Positions 1 through 12,700 of a stretch of DNA of 64,000 nucleotides are shown here, in pieces; positions within the stretch are counted from its first letter, which is position 1; each line of letters opens with the position of its first letter. This stretch comes from Asterochloris sp. CNOR1. Its lineage: Eukaryota; Chlorophyta; Trebouxiophyceae; Trebouxiales; Trebouxiaceae. The position numbers and the translations under genes are program-made. The stretch lies in the NCBI GenBank assembly GCA_963969365.1, contig OZ017749.1, positions 2,790,001 through 2,854,000 of the forward strand, read 5' to 3'. The notes below the pieces were generated by a model that searched no databases, had not been told where the DNA came from, and was given only the letters and a program-made list of their open reading frames with translations.

Positions 1-728
1 GCTGCCAGCACTCCAGCTGCTCGCCTCACACAGGGACCCAGGTGCCCTCACGGCGGGCACAGGACAGCTGTTGCAGCACAGGGGATGACTGAGCTGCACC
101 AGTGAGGTACATCTGGGCTCATGGAGCGTGTTACCCTCTGTCCTTGTGATCCAGTGCTTGATGTTGACGCCGGTAAGACGCAGGTAATTCATGGTGTTCA
201 CATGGGACTCACCATCAGTAGATACAGACATGGTGTACATGCTGCATGCCATGCTGCAGAACTGCTTTGGGCACGAAAGCCAATTCTGGGCTCTGCCAGG
301 GCTGATGCTTTTGCCAAGAACAAGGAAGCACCCTGTTTGCCCTCAGCCAGTACACAGCCTCCAGGCTGCAGCAGCGCTTGGGCCGAAGGCATGCGGCTGA
401 GATGGCAGCCGCCCCACACACACCCTGCAGCTCTAGAACAGACAGCGGCTGTGCAAGCAGGTAGTCACAGACTCCCCGGTGAGACACGAGCACTCTGCAC
501 TGCCCGCTGCTTCCGGCGGGACCCAGCCCCCTGGCAGTCCTGCCTCAAGCCTTCAAAACTCCATGCCACCAAACGAGGGCATGATGAGGTTGGCAACCAT
601 GCTGGCATCAAGCTGGCCTTAGCTGTGAAATGCCGCTGCCTGTTTGCTTGCATAACCCTGGCCCCCCCACCTCCCCAGCAACACCCATCACTTGATTTCC
701 TGCCTCACTCATGCAGGCAGAGACTCAC
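1..728. other. Left edge, no assignable exon
   Basis: This lies downstream of the last SPT6 exon I can recognise. The rest of the second SH2 domain and the SPT6 stop codon should fall here or beyond the window edge. I read the minus strand in three frames and found no stretch with the expected SH2 pattern (an IPY-like strand followed by a GF.YR strand). Open frames exist on both strands, but they show no family resemblance. Confidence 0.4.
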
Positions 729-3700
729 AATTTCCCTGACATGGTCCAGGTAAGGGGTGATGAAGTTGGCAATGAGGTCATCAATGTCCTCGTACTGCTC
801 TGTGCCCATGCCGGGGCAGGTGACCGTCAGGGGCGTGGACAGGCGCAGGCGCTGCTGTACGCTGCCGCTCTTGACAGCCTCCATCACATCCACGTTCAGG
901 ATGGCTGACCCAAACAGCTGCAGGGCAGTGGGGACAGTGATGCGAGACTGCACTGGGTGCCAAGAAGTGAGTGGCGAGCACTGGGTATCAAGCTTTGGTT
1001 GCCAAGGGCCACGCCTAGTCGCAACACAGGCTGCCTGCAGGTCTTGCTGCACTGCATGGTCAACAGTTCACCCTGTGCACAGGGGTCTGGACAGGCCTGG
1101 AGGTGGAGCTGCCCTGCCGCATGCACATGGCGCTGCAGGGATATCATGTTGCACCATTCACCCTGACGTGTGCTGTGCTCTGCAGTTGACTGGCTTATGC
1201 CTGACTGCACTTCTGCCCTGCCATTCTCGGACATTCTGTGGTCAGTTCCATGTTGCCCTGCAGCTGCCTGGGCACTCTCAATGTTCCCCTGTCTGTCTCT
1301 GGCGCCCACCCCTACCCTGCATCTTGTTTTGTCGGCCACTCTTGATCAGGCCATGATGGAGGCTGCTCTGCAGAACCCTAATTATCCAATCCTCCTCCCT
1401 ACATATGATTGGGCTGACCATCCTGAATGTGGGTGCTGTGAGGGAACTGTAGTGGCTAATCCTGGAGATGTGTGCTGCACCTCGGCCGGCAGGTGGGTGC
1501 AGCAGGGAGGGCGCCCCCAAAACCTTGCAGCTCCAAGCAAGGCATGGGGCCGCCCCTGAGGCAGGCCCCAGATGACTGTCCCAGCAAGCCCAGTCTCCAG
1601 GACCTCCCACCTGGTGAGCACCGCAAGCCCCGCCGGATGGGGAAAGTTTCAGCAGCCAGGCCTTGCCCCACTGCAACCAACATGACAGATGCCCAGACTA
1701 GTTTGCCCCACATGGGTGAGCACGACCTGGCCTGGCCCCTGAGGGCATGGGCTGCAGCAGCCAGGCCCACTGCATGAAGCGCTTCTCTGCCCTGTCTGCA
1801 AGCAGATCCTGCCGACACCACAAACGGGAAGTCACATAGCCAACCTGCATGGTGAGGACGATCTGGCCTGGGCCCCTGGGCGAGGGGCGCAGCAGCCAGG
1901 TCTGGGTGTCATCCTTGTCCAGCAGCTCCACAGCATCAGCCACAGACACATTCCTGAAGCTAGGGTGGAAGATGGGACGCTGCACGAGGTTGTCCCGGTT
2001 CTGGCGGCGCTGCTTGGCGGCCTGCAGACAGGGCAGGGCCCAGCATTACAAGTCGGGGAAGAAGCTCTGCAGCAAGAAGCTGCAACGCAGGCGCATGGCA
2101 GGTTGGCAGGGAAGCAGATTCCAGACATTGGAAGACCACAGCGTCCATTCTGGGGCTCTGCAGCAGCAGGCTGCCAAGCGTAACACAAGGCAGAGGCAGG
2201 CTGCTAGCCTGACACGAGGCAGAGGCACATCAGCCAAATGTGGATGCACTGCTTGGCAGCCTGCCCGCAGGGCAAGCAGCACTGCAGGTCAGGAGTTCTG
2301 CAGCAGCAGGCTGCAGAAGAGGCAGATCAGCTGGTGTTGGCAGTGCTGCTTGACAGCCCCAGGCAGGGGAGTACAGAGTAGCCAGTCCAGGGAGTTTAAG
2401 CACGGCAAGCCTGAGCCTGCAGACAAAACAGCAAACCAGCTGCTCAGGACGGGGCTCCAGTGCCTTGCCCTGCTGCTTGACAGCCTGCAGGCGGATACGG
2501 GGCCATCATGCCTCTCCTGCTGTAGTGTCAGGGCACCAGCTGTGAGCTGCCAGCTGATAGCTGCCTTCAGATTCCTGACTCCATCGCCTGAAGCTTTATA
2601 CTGCCATTCCTCCTCATCTGAACCCACTGCCTTCCTTCAAGGACCCCCCTGACCATGCACACTGCCTGGCCACCTGCAAAGCTGTTTTCAGGACTGTGCA
2701 AGCCCACCTCTTGCCTCCGGCGCTGGTCCTCACTCAGGACATGGTAGTAGCCGCTGGTCTCGTGCATGCAGTACTCCTCCTCCCATCTGGCCTCATTAGC
2801 GAGCTCCTTGCTCGAGGTCGTGAGGTAGAGGTAAGCACTGGGACCCTGGTCTGCATATGCGTCCGGGTCCTCCTCAATCTGTTTGATCCTGCAGGTGCAT
2901 TAGTTCCCAGCATGTGCTTGCAGGAGATTGACTACAGAGCAGCTTGGGGTTGCAGGGTCAACCAGAGGCTGTTCTGCTGACAACAGCGCAGAGTCTTGGT
3001 GCAAGTTACGGCAGGACACAAGACTGTGAGACCTTGAGGAGGCTTGGCCATGACTGCAAGCCACAATACAAGACCCTGTGACCATTCAAGCATCCTGAAA
3101 CTAGGTAAGAGCTGCCTGGCACTGGCAATGGCAGGTCACAGCAACTCAGGACAAGACTGCAGGCAGCCTATGCACAGCTCAAACACATGGACCAGCTCAT
3201 ACGGATGTTCACACTGGGGCTCTGTGATCAAGCTGCCACTTGTGTGATTGCGGCGCAGCCCACCTGGCATTCACCGTGTCCCCTCGTCGGACCCTGTCTG
3301 ATGGGTCAGTGATCTCGCTGCTGCTGATGTCCTCCTTCAGAATTATTGCCTCCAGGTCGCTCAGGTCTGTCACTGTGCAGAAGACACAGAACTTGGTGAC
3401 CCCATGCACCTGTACACACAACACCCGCGGAGGTCAATCAGCGTGTGTCTGACTCAATTACAGGGGGTGCCCCTAGAGCTACTGCAGTGCCTCTCCGGGA
3501 TATCTTGCTGTGGGCTGGCTGCAGACCATGTCAATTGGTGCACATGCGACCAGTTGCTGGGGCGCAGACCCAGCACAAGCCACAGTGCGGTCTGACAAGG
3601 GTCTGTGATGTGTTGGCTGATGTGTTGGCTGAAGATGGGCCAATGCAAGCTTGACATTGCCAAGGCGGGCAAAAGGCAGGCAAACTGCTCGCAATGTCAA

Positions 3701-6700
3701 AGCCTTCAAAAAGCCGGCAAGCTGCTGGCTGCTCTTCAGCCCAAGCTGTGCCAGACGGCCCCACCTGTGCCTGTACTGGGCGGCCCCGCTTGAGAGTCTC
3801 ACGAGTCTCCCCCGACAGGACCCAGAGCTCATCCTTGGTTCTGATGTCTTCAAGCCTGGGCCTGCATGGCACTTGCAGCATGGGCACGGGTCGGCCAGCA
3901 AGGGCAGGGTTCACGGGGTGCCCAGAAAGCGCGTGGTCATGCTGTCGTGCTCACGCGCCAACGTTGGCACAAAACACCCTTGCAGAGAGGAGTCTGCTAG
4001 GAGGGCTCCAGGAGTAGGTGCGCAGCGTCAAAAATTCAGCCGGGTCGTTGCCTGAGCCTTGTTCAGGGCATGAAATGAATGTCAAAGTATGGGCATGCAT
4101 TGAGCATGTGCAACCAGAGGCTACCTGGGAAACGCGGCTTTGCCAGACAGCCTGGAGCGGCCGAGGAGTGAAGTGCCCCAAGTCTGTGGGGGGCAGCCAG
4201 GTCAGATGCATCAATCATGCCACAAACTTGCTACATACTTGCCTGAGGTCAGCATATGGGGCCGTCAGCTCAAAAGCAATATCAATAAGAGCGGGGAGGG
4301 CACTGGGGTGGCCCTCTTCTGCCAGATCATCAGCCAAAGCCTGCAGCAGCACAGACCTGTATTAGTGGCATGCAGCACCGCTGCCACGGCTTGCCAGCAG
4401 CAGCACAGCACCCTAACAGGAGACTCAGCCAGGCTGACTGCCCAAGAGGGCACTGCTGACTGACCTGCCCATCATCATGCACAGAAAGCAGTTGCATGCT
4501 TGAGAGGTTGCAGGGTGTGCAGGCCACACAACGCACTGCAGGATAGCCTGAATGGAAAGTGAAGGGGGTCTGAGCCCATCTGAATCAAAAAACATTTAGC
4601 GTGTTCACCAAGGCCTGCCACCCTCATGCACAACTCACCTGCATGTTGACAGAATACAGCAGGCTGGGCTTCCCCATGACCTTCTCCACTGCCAACTCGT
4701 CGTCCTGAGCACTGTACCTGCACGAGCAGCAAAGGGTGAGGAACATGCATGCCTGCAACAGCCCCCATCTGGAGCACAAAACAAATTTAGCCGGGGTCTG
4801 GCCCATGGCGGCAAATTCAACCTGTGGCATCAGCTTGGTAGCCTAGCAAACCTGTGCAGGTAAAGCAGCCTGTCAGGCCTCTGCAAACAAAAGGGCAGCG
4901 CATTGCAGCTGCTCTTGCTGCTGGCAATTTGCAGCATCATGTGGCTCAGCTGCTCCACAGCAGTCAGCACCACTTGGTGCAGCAATTTCCCAAATAAAAA
5001 GGGGGCTGCACAGTGGCAGCTTGAGGAGCTTGGCCTACCTGCCCCCACTGCTGGCAGCCTGCAGTGCCTCATGACACAGGCGCTTGACCAGCGTGCGGTA
5101 GTGCTCAGGGTGGACGCGCGAGTTGTCCAGGGGGTCCAAATCCTCGTTGACCATCCCAGGGCCCGCTGTGCTGATGCGCAGGCTGCTGGCGGCGTTCCTG
5201 CAGGAAGCCCAGGCCAGTTTAGATGCATGCTTTTGGAGCTTCAACTGCATGCTGTGACAGTCTCTGAGATGCGACTCATGGGGTGTTGTATGCACAGGTC
5301 AAGCAAGGCTACACAGCTCAGCTCCAAAGGCCAGCTGGCAGAGTCACGGACTTGCGGCCGACAGCTGACAGACAAGGGTGGCGGCACAGCCAGTGCACCT
5401 TCCAGAGCGTGCAGTGCCACTTCAGGAACCAGGTGCAGGCCACAGCGCTCACCAGAAGACCTTTTTGTTGCGCCCAAAGAGCTCCAGCATGTCACGCCTG
5501 GCAATGACGTGCTCCTGCTGAGCGACCCTCTTGAGCAGCTCGCGCGCCTTGCGGGGGCCCATTCCTGGGACAAACTGCACCTGGGCAGCCTGCCAGGGGG
5601 TGTGGGCTGCCAGGTTGATGTCTACGCCCACCTACAGGGCAGCCCAAACTGTCCTGATCTTGTGTGCTGTGAGCAGCATGCGCGAGGAGTGTAGGAAGTG
5701 ACACTTTGAAGCCTTTCACTGCAGACGCCAGCAAAGCAGCTGCAGACAGATCCAGGCTGCAGACCATCCAAGGTTGCAAGGCAGCAACCTAGGAAACAAG
5801 GAGTGCTGCTAAGTGAGCTGAGGGCAATTGCAGCTAAGTAAGCTGAGGTTTGGGGACGTAGCACGCCACATCTGTGATATTTCACAGATGTGGGCAAGTG
5901 CTGCAGCAGACGTGTAGATGCCTGGGCCGTTTTCATGCAGGCCAGGGCTCAGACAGGCTTGCCTGCCCTGGGTCAAAGAGCTGCTTTTGCCTGTAGGCAT
6001 GCGAACTGCTTCAACTGGCACACCTGGCTAACAATGGTCACCAGCGCCTGCTCCACTGCCCTGTACAACTCGTCCTGGGGTACGTGCTGCTGCATGTCTT
6101 GCAGCTGCAGGCCCAGGATCTCGCGTGAGTTGTTGGCTGCAGGCAAAGGCAGCATGGGGCGTGAGAGGGTCACCTAGAGGGTTGATGAGGGGTGCCAGGC
6201 AGGACCTTGCGGCCAATACTTTCAGACAGCCTGCGACAGCCAGCGTCATAGCAGCTGGCCCACATGCTTCCTGTCCACCTCAGGCAGCAAGCAGATTTTC
6301 GATCAGCCAGGACCAGTGGCTGAGGCTCCGCCAGCAATGAGGTCAGCTGCTGCCAGGGCAGCACAGTCTTGAGGGTGGCAAAGCGGAGCCACCAGTCGGC
6401 TGCCTGGCCACACTTCAAGAACATCTGTCATGTCATTTGGATGCAGGCAGACACAAGCATAGGCCCTTGCTTCTTTTGAACCTAACTCACCTGCCAGGCT
6501 ACACATGACGGGCACCTGCCCTGCCAGTTGAATGCGGCCCAGAGCGACAGCTCGCCGCACCAGGGTGGGCTGGTCAGGCATCTCCTCCAGAGCTGCCAGG
6601 CTCTTTTCCCACAGCTGGGCTACACGCTCATCCGCAAACTTGGCCTCAATGCTGCCTGCAGCAGGCATGAACTGGCACGCACAAGATCAGGGAGGTAGGA

Positions 6701-9700
6701 GCAGCGCCACACCTTGCCTGCAGATGCTGCTTTCATCAATGTTGCATGCAGCAGGAAGCACTGAGGCAGGGAGCACCAACGGTGCAGCTTCTAGTTGGCC
6801 TTAATGCTGCCTGCACCAGGGCAGGGGACTTCAGGTAAGGAATCACTGCGGCTAAGGCCACAGTGCATCAGACTGCCAAAGCCCCAATGCTGCCTGCCGT
6901 ATGATGCCACAGGCAGGTAGGGCTGGGTGGGACTGGCTGCAGCTCCCAGGCCCGCCGTGGCCTCAGCGCTAACGTCGCAAAAGGAGACAATGCAGCAAGG
7001 ACAAGGGGCTGTTACTGCCTGCACACCAGCACAGCAGGTCACCAGCTCTGAAAACTATGAGCCCTCATTTAGATGGTGGGTACGGCCACAGCAGCCTCCG
7101 AGTCGCTGCAAGTCCACAGTCGCTTGTGTGCAGCGGCCAGGGTGATGCAGGCAGCACACAGCCAGAGTCCAGGACTGTCAGCAGCCGAAGTGAAGGGCCA
7201 GAGTTACCCAGCCAACTACCTGCCAGCCCTGGCAATCAGCTGAAGGGCTGGACACCTGTCTGCCTCAGTGCTGGCCAGGATGCATGACATGGCCTTCTTC
7301 TGTGTGCACAGCAGCTGATATGACCCCATGAAGCACTGGCAGTTGGGCAAGCATTTCATCAGACAGCTGCACCAAAACGACTGGGCTTGCCTGTCTCTGT
7401 GCGGGTCAAGGTGCGCGTTTCGTTATCCAAGATGTGCTCGCACAGCTTGCGCATGTAGCGCAGCAGCACCTGGCAGTGCATGCTGCTCGCGCCCACCAAG
7501 ATGACATGAGGCACGTGCTGGGTCACGAACTCCAGCACGCGGCGCAGGTCTGCCCCCTGCAAAGAAGCAATGAATGAGTTCTGCCAAGGACAGGGAGTGC
7601 ATAGCCGTTGTGCTGCTCTGCAGACAGTGGCTGAGTCGCAACCACTGCAGCTCAGCCCCTGCAGATGTCTTCAAGTCATCGGCATCCAACACAAGATGCC
7701 ACGCTGGAACCTGCAGGGGCAGGTCCGGGGCCCTGCACAGTGAAAATGCATGTGCTGTGCAAAGGGAGGGCCTCGGTGCCGCATTTCTGCACTAGCTGAT
7801 TCATGCTATCTAAACTTGAGGCCCGCGCAGAATCCTGCAAGGTGAGGATGCTAAGCCTGGCTCATTAAGGCATCAGGGCATGACACCACCAGTGAACCCT
7901 CCCTCAGTTCTGTGCTTCTCCACTCACCTTCTGAGGGTCCATTGCAATGTGCTGCTGATAGGACGACGCGTCAAAGTCGCGCCCGCGCCGAAGCGCCCCG
8001 CTCAGGTGTGTGCAGAACAGCATGTCCTGCAGCCCCCCCTGCGCGTCCAGCATGACCAGCGTGGTGCTCATGCCGTCACGGCCCCCGGGGCCCCACACCA
8101 CTGTGCAGAAGCGCCGCACCGGGACGTCCTCCTCGTCACGATCCCTGACCTGCAAGGGGGACGAGACTGCTCCCAGCAGATAGGATCAAGGACTCTGAGG
8201 TGTTCAGACTGCTCTACTCACCACGCGTGGGGCCATCGAGGCATGCCGGAATTGACACAATGATAACACCACAGCACAATTGCAGCTGCTGGGCGATCCC
8301 CTTCCCCGCTCAAGCCAGTGTGGCTCTGTCTCAGCAGCAACCGCATCACTATCAGAGTACCCCACACCCACCACACGGGGCGCGACCGAGGCGAGCTTGA
8401 AAGCCTCCCTGGTTGCCCGAGTCAGCAGGTAGTCGCGCGCCTCTTGAAGGAGGTTTGCTCGGAGCTCTCGCTCCATTTCAGGCAGCAGAAGCTCCAGGGC
8501 TTCCTTTAATGCGCGGCTACGCAGCTCCTCGTAACGCTTGCTGACGTCTCGAAGGTTGCCGCTGCAGCAGGGCGCAGACAAGCCTCAGCTGCTTGGGGAT
8601 GCATTGAAGACCTGTCGAGCAGGTGGACGATGACATGCATGCGCCTTTCATGCATGTGCAGAGACGCAAACAGGGTGTAAGCAGCACCCTGCTGGGCGCC
8701 TTGCATTAGCGCAAGCAGCATGCAGTCCCTGCTCAGCAATGACACCTCACGAGGGTGAGAGGACTGTTCACCTATGCGACCCCGTAGCTCACCACTTCTA
8801 CCCTCACCTGAGGTAGAAACTGACAACCTTGTTGAAGACGAGGTTGTCTGGCACCTCATCGCCAGCTGGACGCTCCTCGTCAGGGTCCGAAGCCTCCTGC
8901 CGGCCAGAACAGCAAGTCAGTGTGGGGGGACACCAAGTGGGCAGAGCTGAGGCCAGCACCCCAGGATGTGTGCCAGGGTTCCCCCGGGAGCAGGGTGCTG
9001 CCTCAAATCTTGCTGTCCTCCTGCATGTGCGGCGCTTGCTGGCGTCGGTGCAGAGTCCTCAATTTGACAGGCTACCAAGCTGCTGGTCTTGCACCTGAGA
9101 GCCGCAGCTTGGGGTCCATACCAGTGGTCAGACTCTCAGCACCTGATGTCAAGCTGTCTGACTGAAGCAGAAAGCCAGGTTTCCAAAGGCTCTGCCTGAC
9201 CATGCAACTGCTTGCTTGTGTCCTGTGTGTACGTGTGCGGCAGGGCAGCACCCGCAGTCAGGAAGGGCTGTCACCATGCCTCTGGCGAAAGGGATGCTGC
9301 TGCACATGCAGCCGGAAGCTACTGCCTTTGAGGGCAATGATGTTTAGCACAGAACAGGAAGCACCTGCATTCAGACTGTGCACCCTTGAAAACTGTGGAA
9401 CAGACGGCCTTGGCCATGGAGGCAGATACTGACCCTGCCTTATGCAGTACCAGCAAGCACAGTAGGGCATGCACAGCGTCCTTGATGGCCACACCTCGGC
9501 AACCTGGCATTGGTGGAGTGCTTGAGCCGCAGGCACCAAACCCTGCATCACAAGCCTGGAACCCATGCAGAGAAATCTCTGCCCTCGCCCCCGATGGTGA
9601 CCTTAGTCATGATGAGCCTTGATAGTCTTGTAACTGCGTCTGTCCCAGCAACCCCCAGCCCCGCAGAGAGCTCTGACCTCGTCCTTGATGGAGACCTTGA

Positions 9701-12700
9701 TCAGCCCAGCCTTCTCAGCCTCATGGATGCGCAGGAAGTGGTCCTCGTGCACCAGGGAGCAGGGCATGCGCCTCAGGCGCTTAGCCAGCCCAAAGGGGTG
9801 GAAGGGGTTCAGCACAGATTCACCGGCAGTAGTGGGCACTGCAGGTGCATGAATGAGTCAGGTCCCAATCACTGACGATGTTAGGCCCTGCAAGGCCCCC
9901 AACGCTGGTTTGGGCAGGCCACAAACTGCAAGTGGGGAGTTTGGCCTGCGGCCCACTTTCCTATTGAATCCATACAGCAAGTACCTCCCACATGCGCACA
10001 CGGTGAATGGGTCCTGCACAGCGCGGCAAGGGATGAGACATATGCTGGAGTGGGGCAATTCACCTGTGCTGATGACAGCGAATTCACGGTAGGCTGTGCG
10101 AAGAGCACGTCTCAGGCTTGGCTCTGCTACCAGCTCTGCCACTGCCAACATGTGAAGCGCCTCTAGCACCCGACCTGTATCCTCCAAGCCCTGCACGGCC
10201 AGGCACAACAAGGATGCTCACTTGGACACAAATCAGAAATCACCACTGCTACCTTGTCAATGCCCAGTACCCTGCCTGAATTCACCAAGGACAGCACACC
10301 TACTCAGGCACTGACAAAATGCACCACCATGTCTGACCATTGCTAGCTTGTGAAGCGCAGCCAGCACCCTGTCTGCATCCTTCAAGCCCTGCACTGTCAG
10401 AGACCCTGCAGCCTGCTCACACACAATGTTAATGCCACTGTAACCAAGCCCCACACAGCTGTATAGCAGCTACAGCTGTATAGCAGCTTACAGCTCAGCA
10501 GGGCACTTTAATCAATTGCAGCTGCAGGGCGAGGAAGCCAAGTGGGGATGCCATGAGCCTCATGCAGCAGGGACACACTCTAGGCCACACAGGCGCGCTC
10601 CGCTGAGCACCCAACTCACATCCACGAGATGGCCAGCAGCCTTTGTCTCAGGATCGTCACGAGGGTCCTCTGGGATGTGATGCTTCAGATCATTTTCCAC
10701 ATTCTCTGCCAGGAGGTGGGGCGAGAGGAAGATCTCTTTGTACAGATCGTACAGGTTTGCCTGCATCACAGACAGATTCCATCTCCGCTGCCGCCCTGAA
10801 GCTGGACTGCTGGCTGCCAGCCTGCATACGCCAGCAGGTGCGACACAGCAGCCAGCACAAGCGCCACAGCGAGTTCATCACCAAGGTGTGTGCCTGGTGG
10901 TGCAGAAGTCAGACTGGAGCCAGCAAGTGTGGGCTGCCTCGCTTCACAAACCTTTGGGAGGGGACTAGGCAAAGTACACCACTTGCAAGTTCAGCAATAA
11001 AAAGGTTGATGCTGACACTCCTGGCGACAGACCTGCAACGCCCGAACATAGCCCAGATGGATGGCGCCCTTAGACTTGCCCAGGTTGAGCTGCTTCAGGG
11101 CCAGCATAGGGTTCTCAACAGCTGCAGCCTCCTGGAGGAGCCTCAAGCGCTTGTCGACATCGCCCAGCTCCTGCAGCATGAAGGACAGCAGTCCGGTTTA
11201 AGAGACACTATGCAGGGGTGACAGCTAAAGGCACCACATATGAGATCATATTCTTTAGGGATAATTGTAAATGAGTAGCGGCCCCGAAACATGACCCCAC
11301 AGCCTGCCATGCAGCACACTCTTCACGTGACCTGGGGCCCCAGATCATCTTGAGCAAATTAGCAAGATCAGATTTGTGTGGCGTCTCTTGCAGCTTGCCA
11401 CATGGCCATGCCATCACCTTAAGCTCCCACAAACAGCACAGCCAAGCTACTCAGCAGGCGGGGCAGGAGCATTGTGTGTATAGAGGACTGACCTCAGGGG
11501 ACTTCGCCTCCCTGGCCATCTCCAGTAGGTCGGCCAGAGCATTCTCGTGCGCAGTGTCACGGAGCTTATCCGTCAAGGGCTGATACAGCTTCAAGCGCTG
11601 CTCCTTGCGCTGCTGCAGCTGCAGCCATCGGTGGGCCAGGCGCTGCACACGGTACAGTGGCTGCCACTGGCGCAGGCGCCGGTGCTTAGCCTGTAGAAAA
11701 GATGCGATGTGTTGGGATCCTTGCTGAGCAGCTGCAGACCTGTGGAGGTGCTGCCCGAATTCTGGGATTCGGCCTGCAGGCAACCTTGCAGCAAGGTTGC
11801 ATGGCCTCAGTGTGTACCCTGGCAGTGTCAGATCGCACACAGCACAGAGGCTGCCACTGGCGGAGGCGTCAGGCTTGGGCCTGCTGACACGCAAAGGGGC
11901 AAAATACATCTGATGCGAGCAGCCCCGCGGAACATCCAGTATGCACAAGGCAGCTGCATGACAGTCAGCCATGGGGTGTTGGCTGGGCACCTGGGAGAAA
12001 TCACAACTTGCTGGCAGGCAGCTGCCGGCGGCTCCCACTGGCTGAGTGGCAGGTTGAGCAGGCAGCATTGCAGCTGACGGCAGGCGGGCAGAACCATTTC
12101 TAGCAGCACAGGGAGTGATTAATCACAAACATGCGGCTGCTTGTTAAGCAAACAATTTCCAGGATGCATTTCCATCAGCTTGCAGCTGGTATCAAGCGCA
12201 TGTGGGCACAGGCTGCACAGGGTGGCGCACCTGCATGGTGCCTGCTGGGAAGTCACTTCGGCTTGACTGCCTTGTGGTGGCAGCTGCTTCCCTCTCATGG
12301 TCAAAGCAAAGCAGCTCCCCACAGATCTGCACAGGCAGCAGAATAGCTCTCAGAGAGCATTTGGAACATTTGCCATTGCAGAGTTTCAGGATTGCTGTTG
12401 CAGTTTCCAGCGTATCTGTGCAGATGGCAGGCCCAGCGTGAGCAGCCATTACTGAATGCAGCAACAGAGCTGGTGTAAACAAGGGAGTCTTGCATGAAGG
12501 AGTGCGGTGCGGCCAGGCAGCACAGTGGCCCTGCAGGGAAACCCTGCACAGCTGTGTCTCCCCTGAGATTCTCGTGCTACAGGGCACAGCACACGCTCTG
12601 ACGTCCCACTTGCCATGTAACGTGCCAGCTGTTTGCATAGAATGCAGTGCGGGGCGCTCACTGCACGCCGCTTTCCTGTACTGCATCGAGTTCTTGGCGT

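Noticed and set aside
121-753. A 210-residue plus-strand open frame at the left edge
   Set aside because: Low-complexity composition, overlap with the SPT6 SH2 exon on the other strand, no splice sites and no family resemblance.
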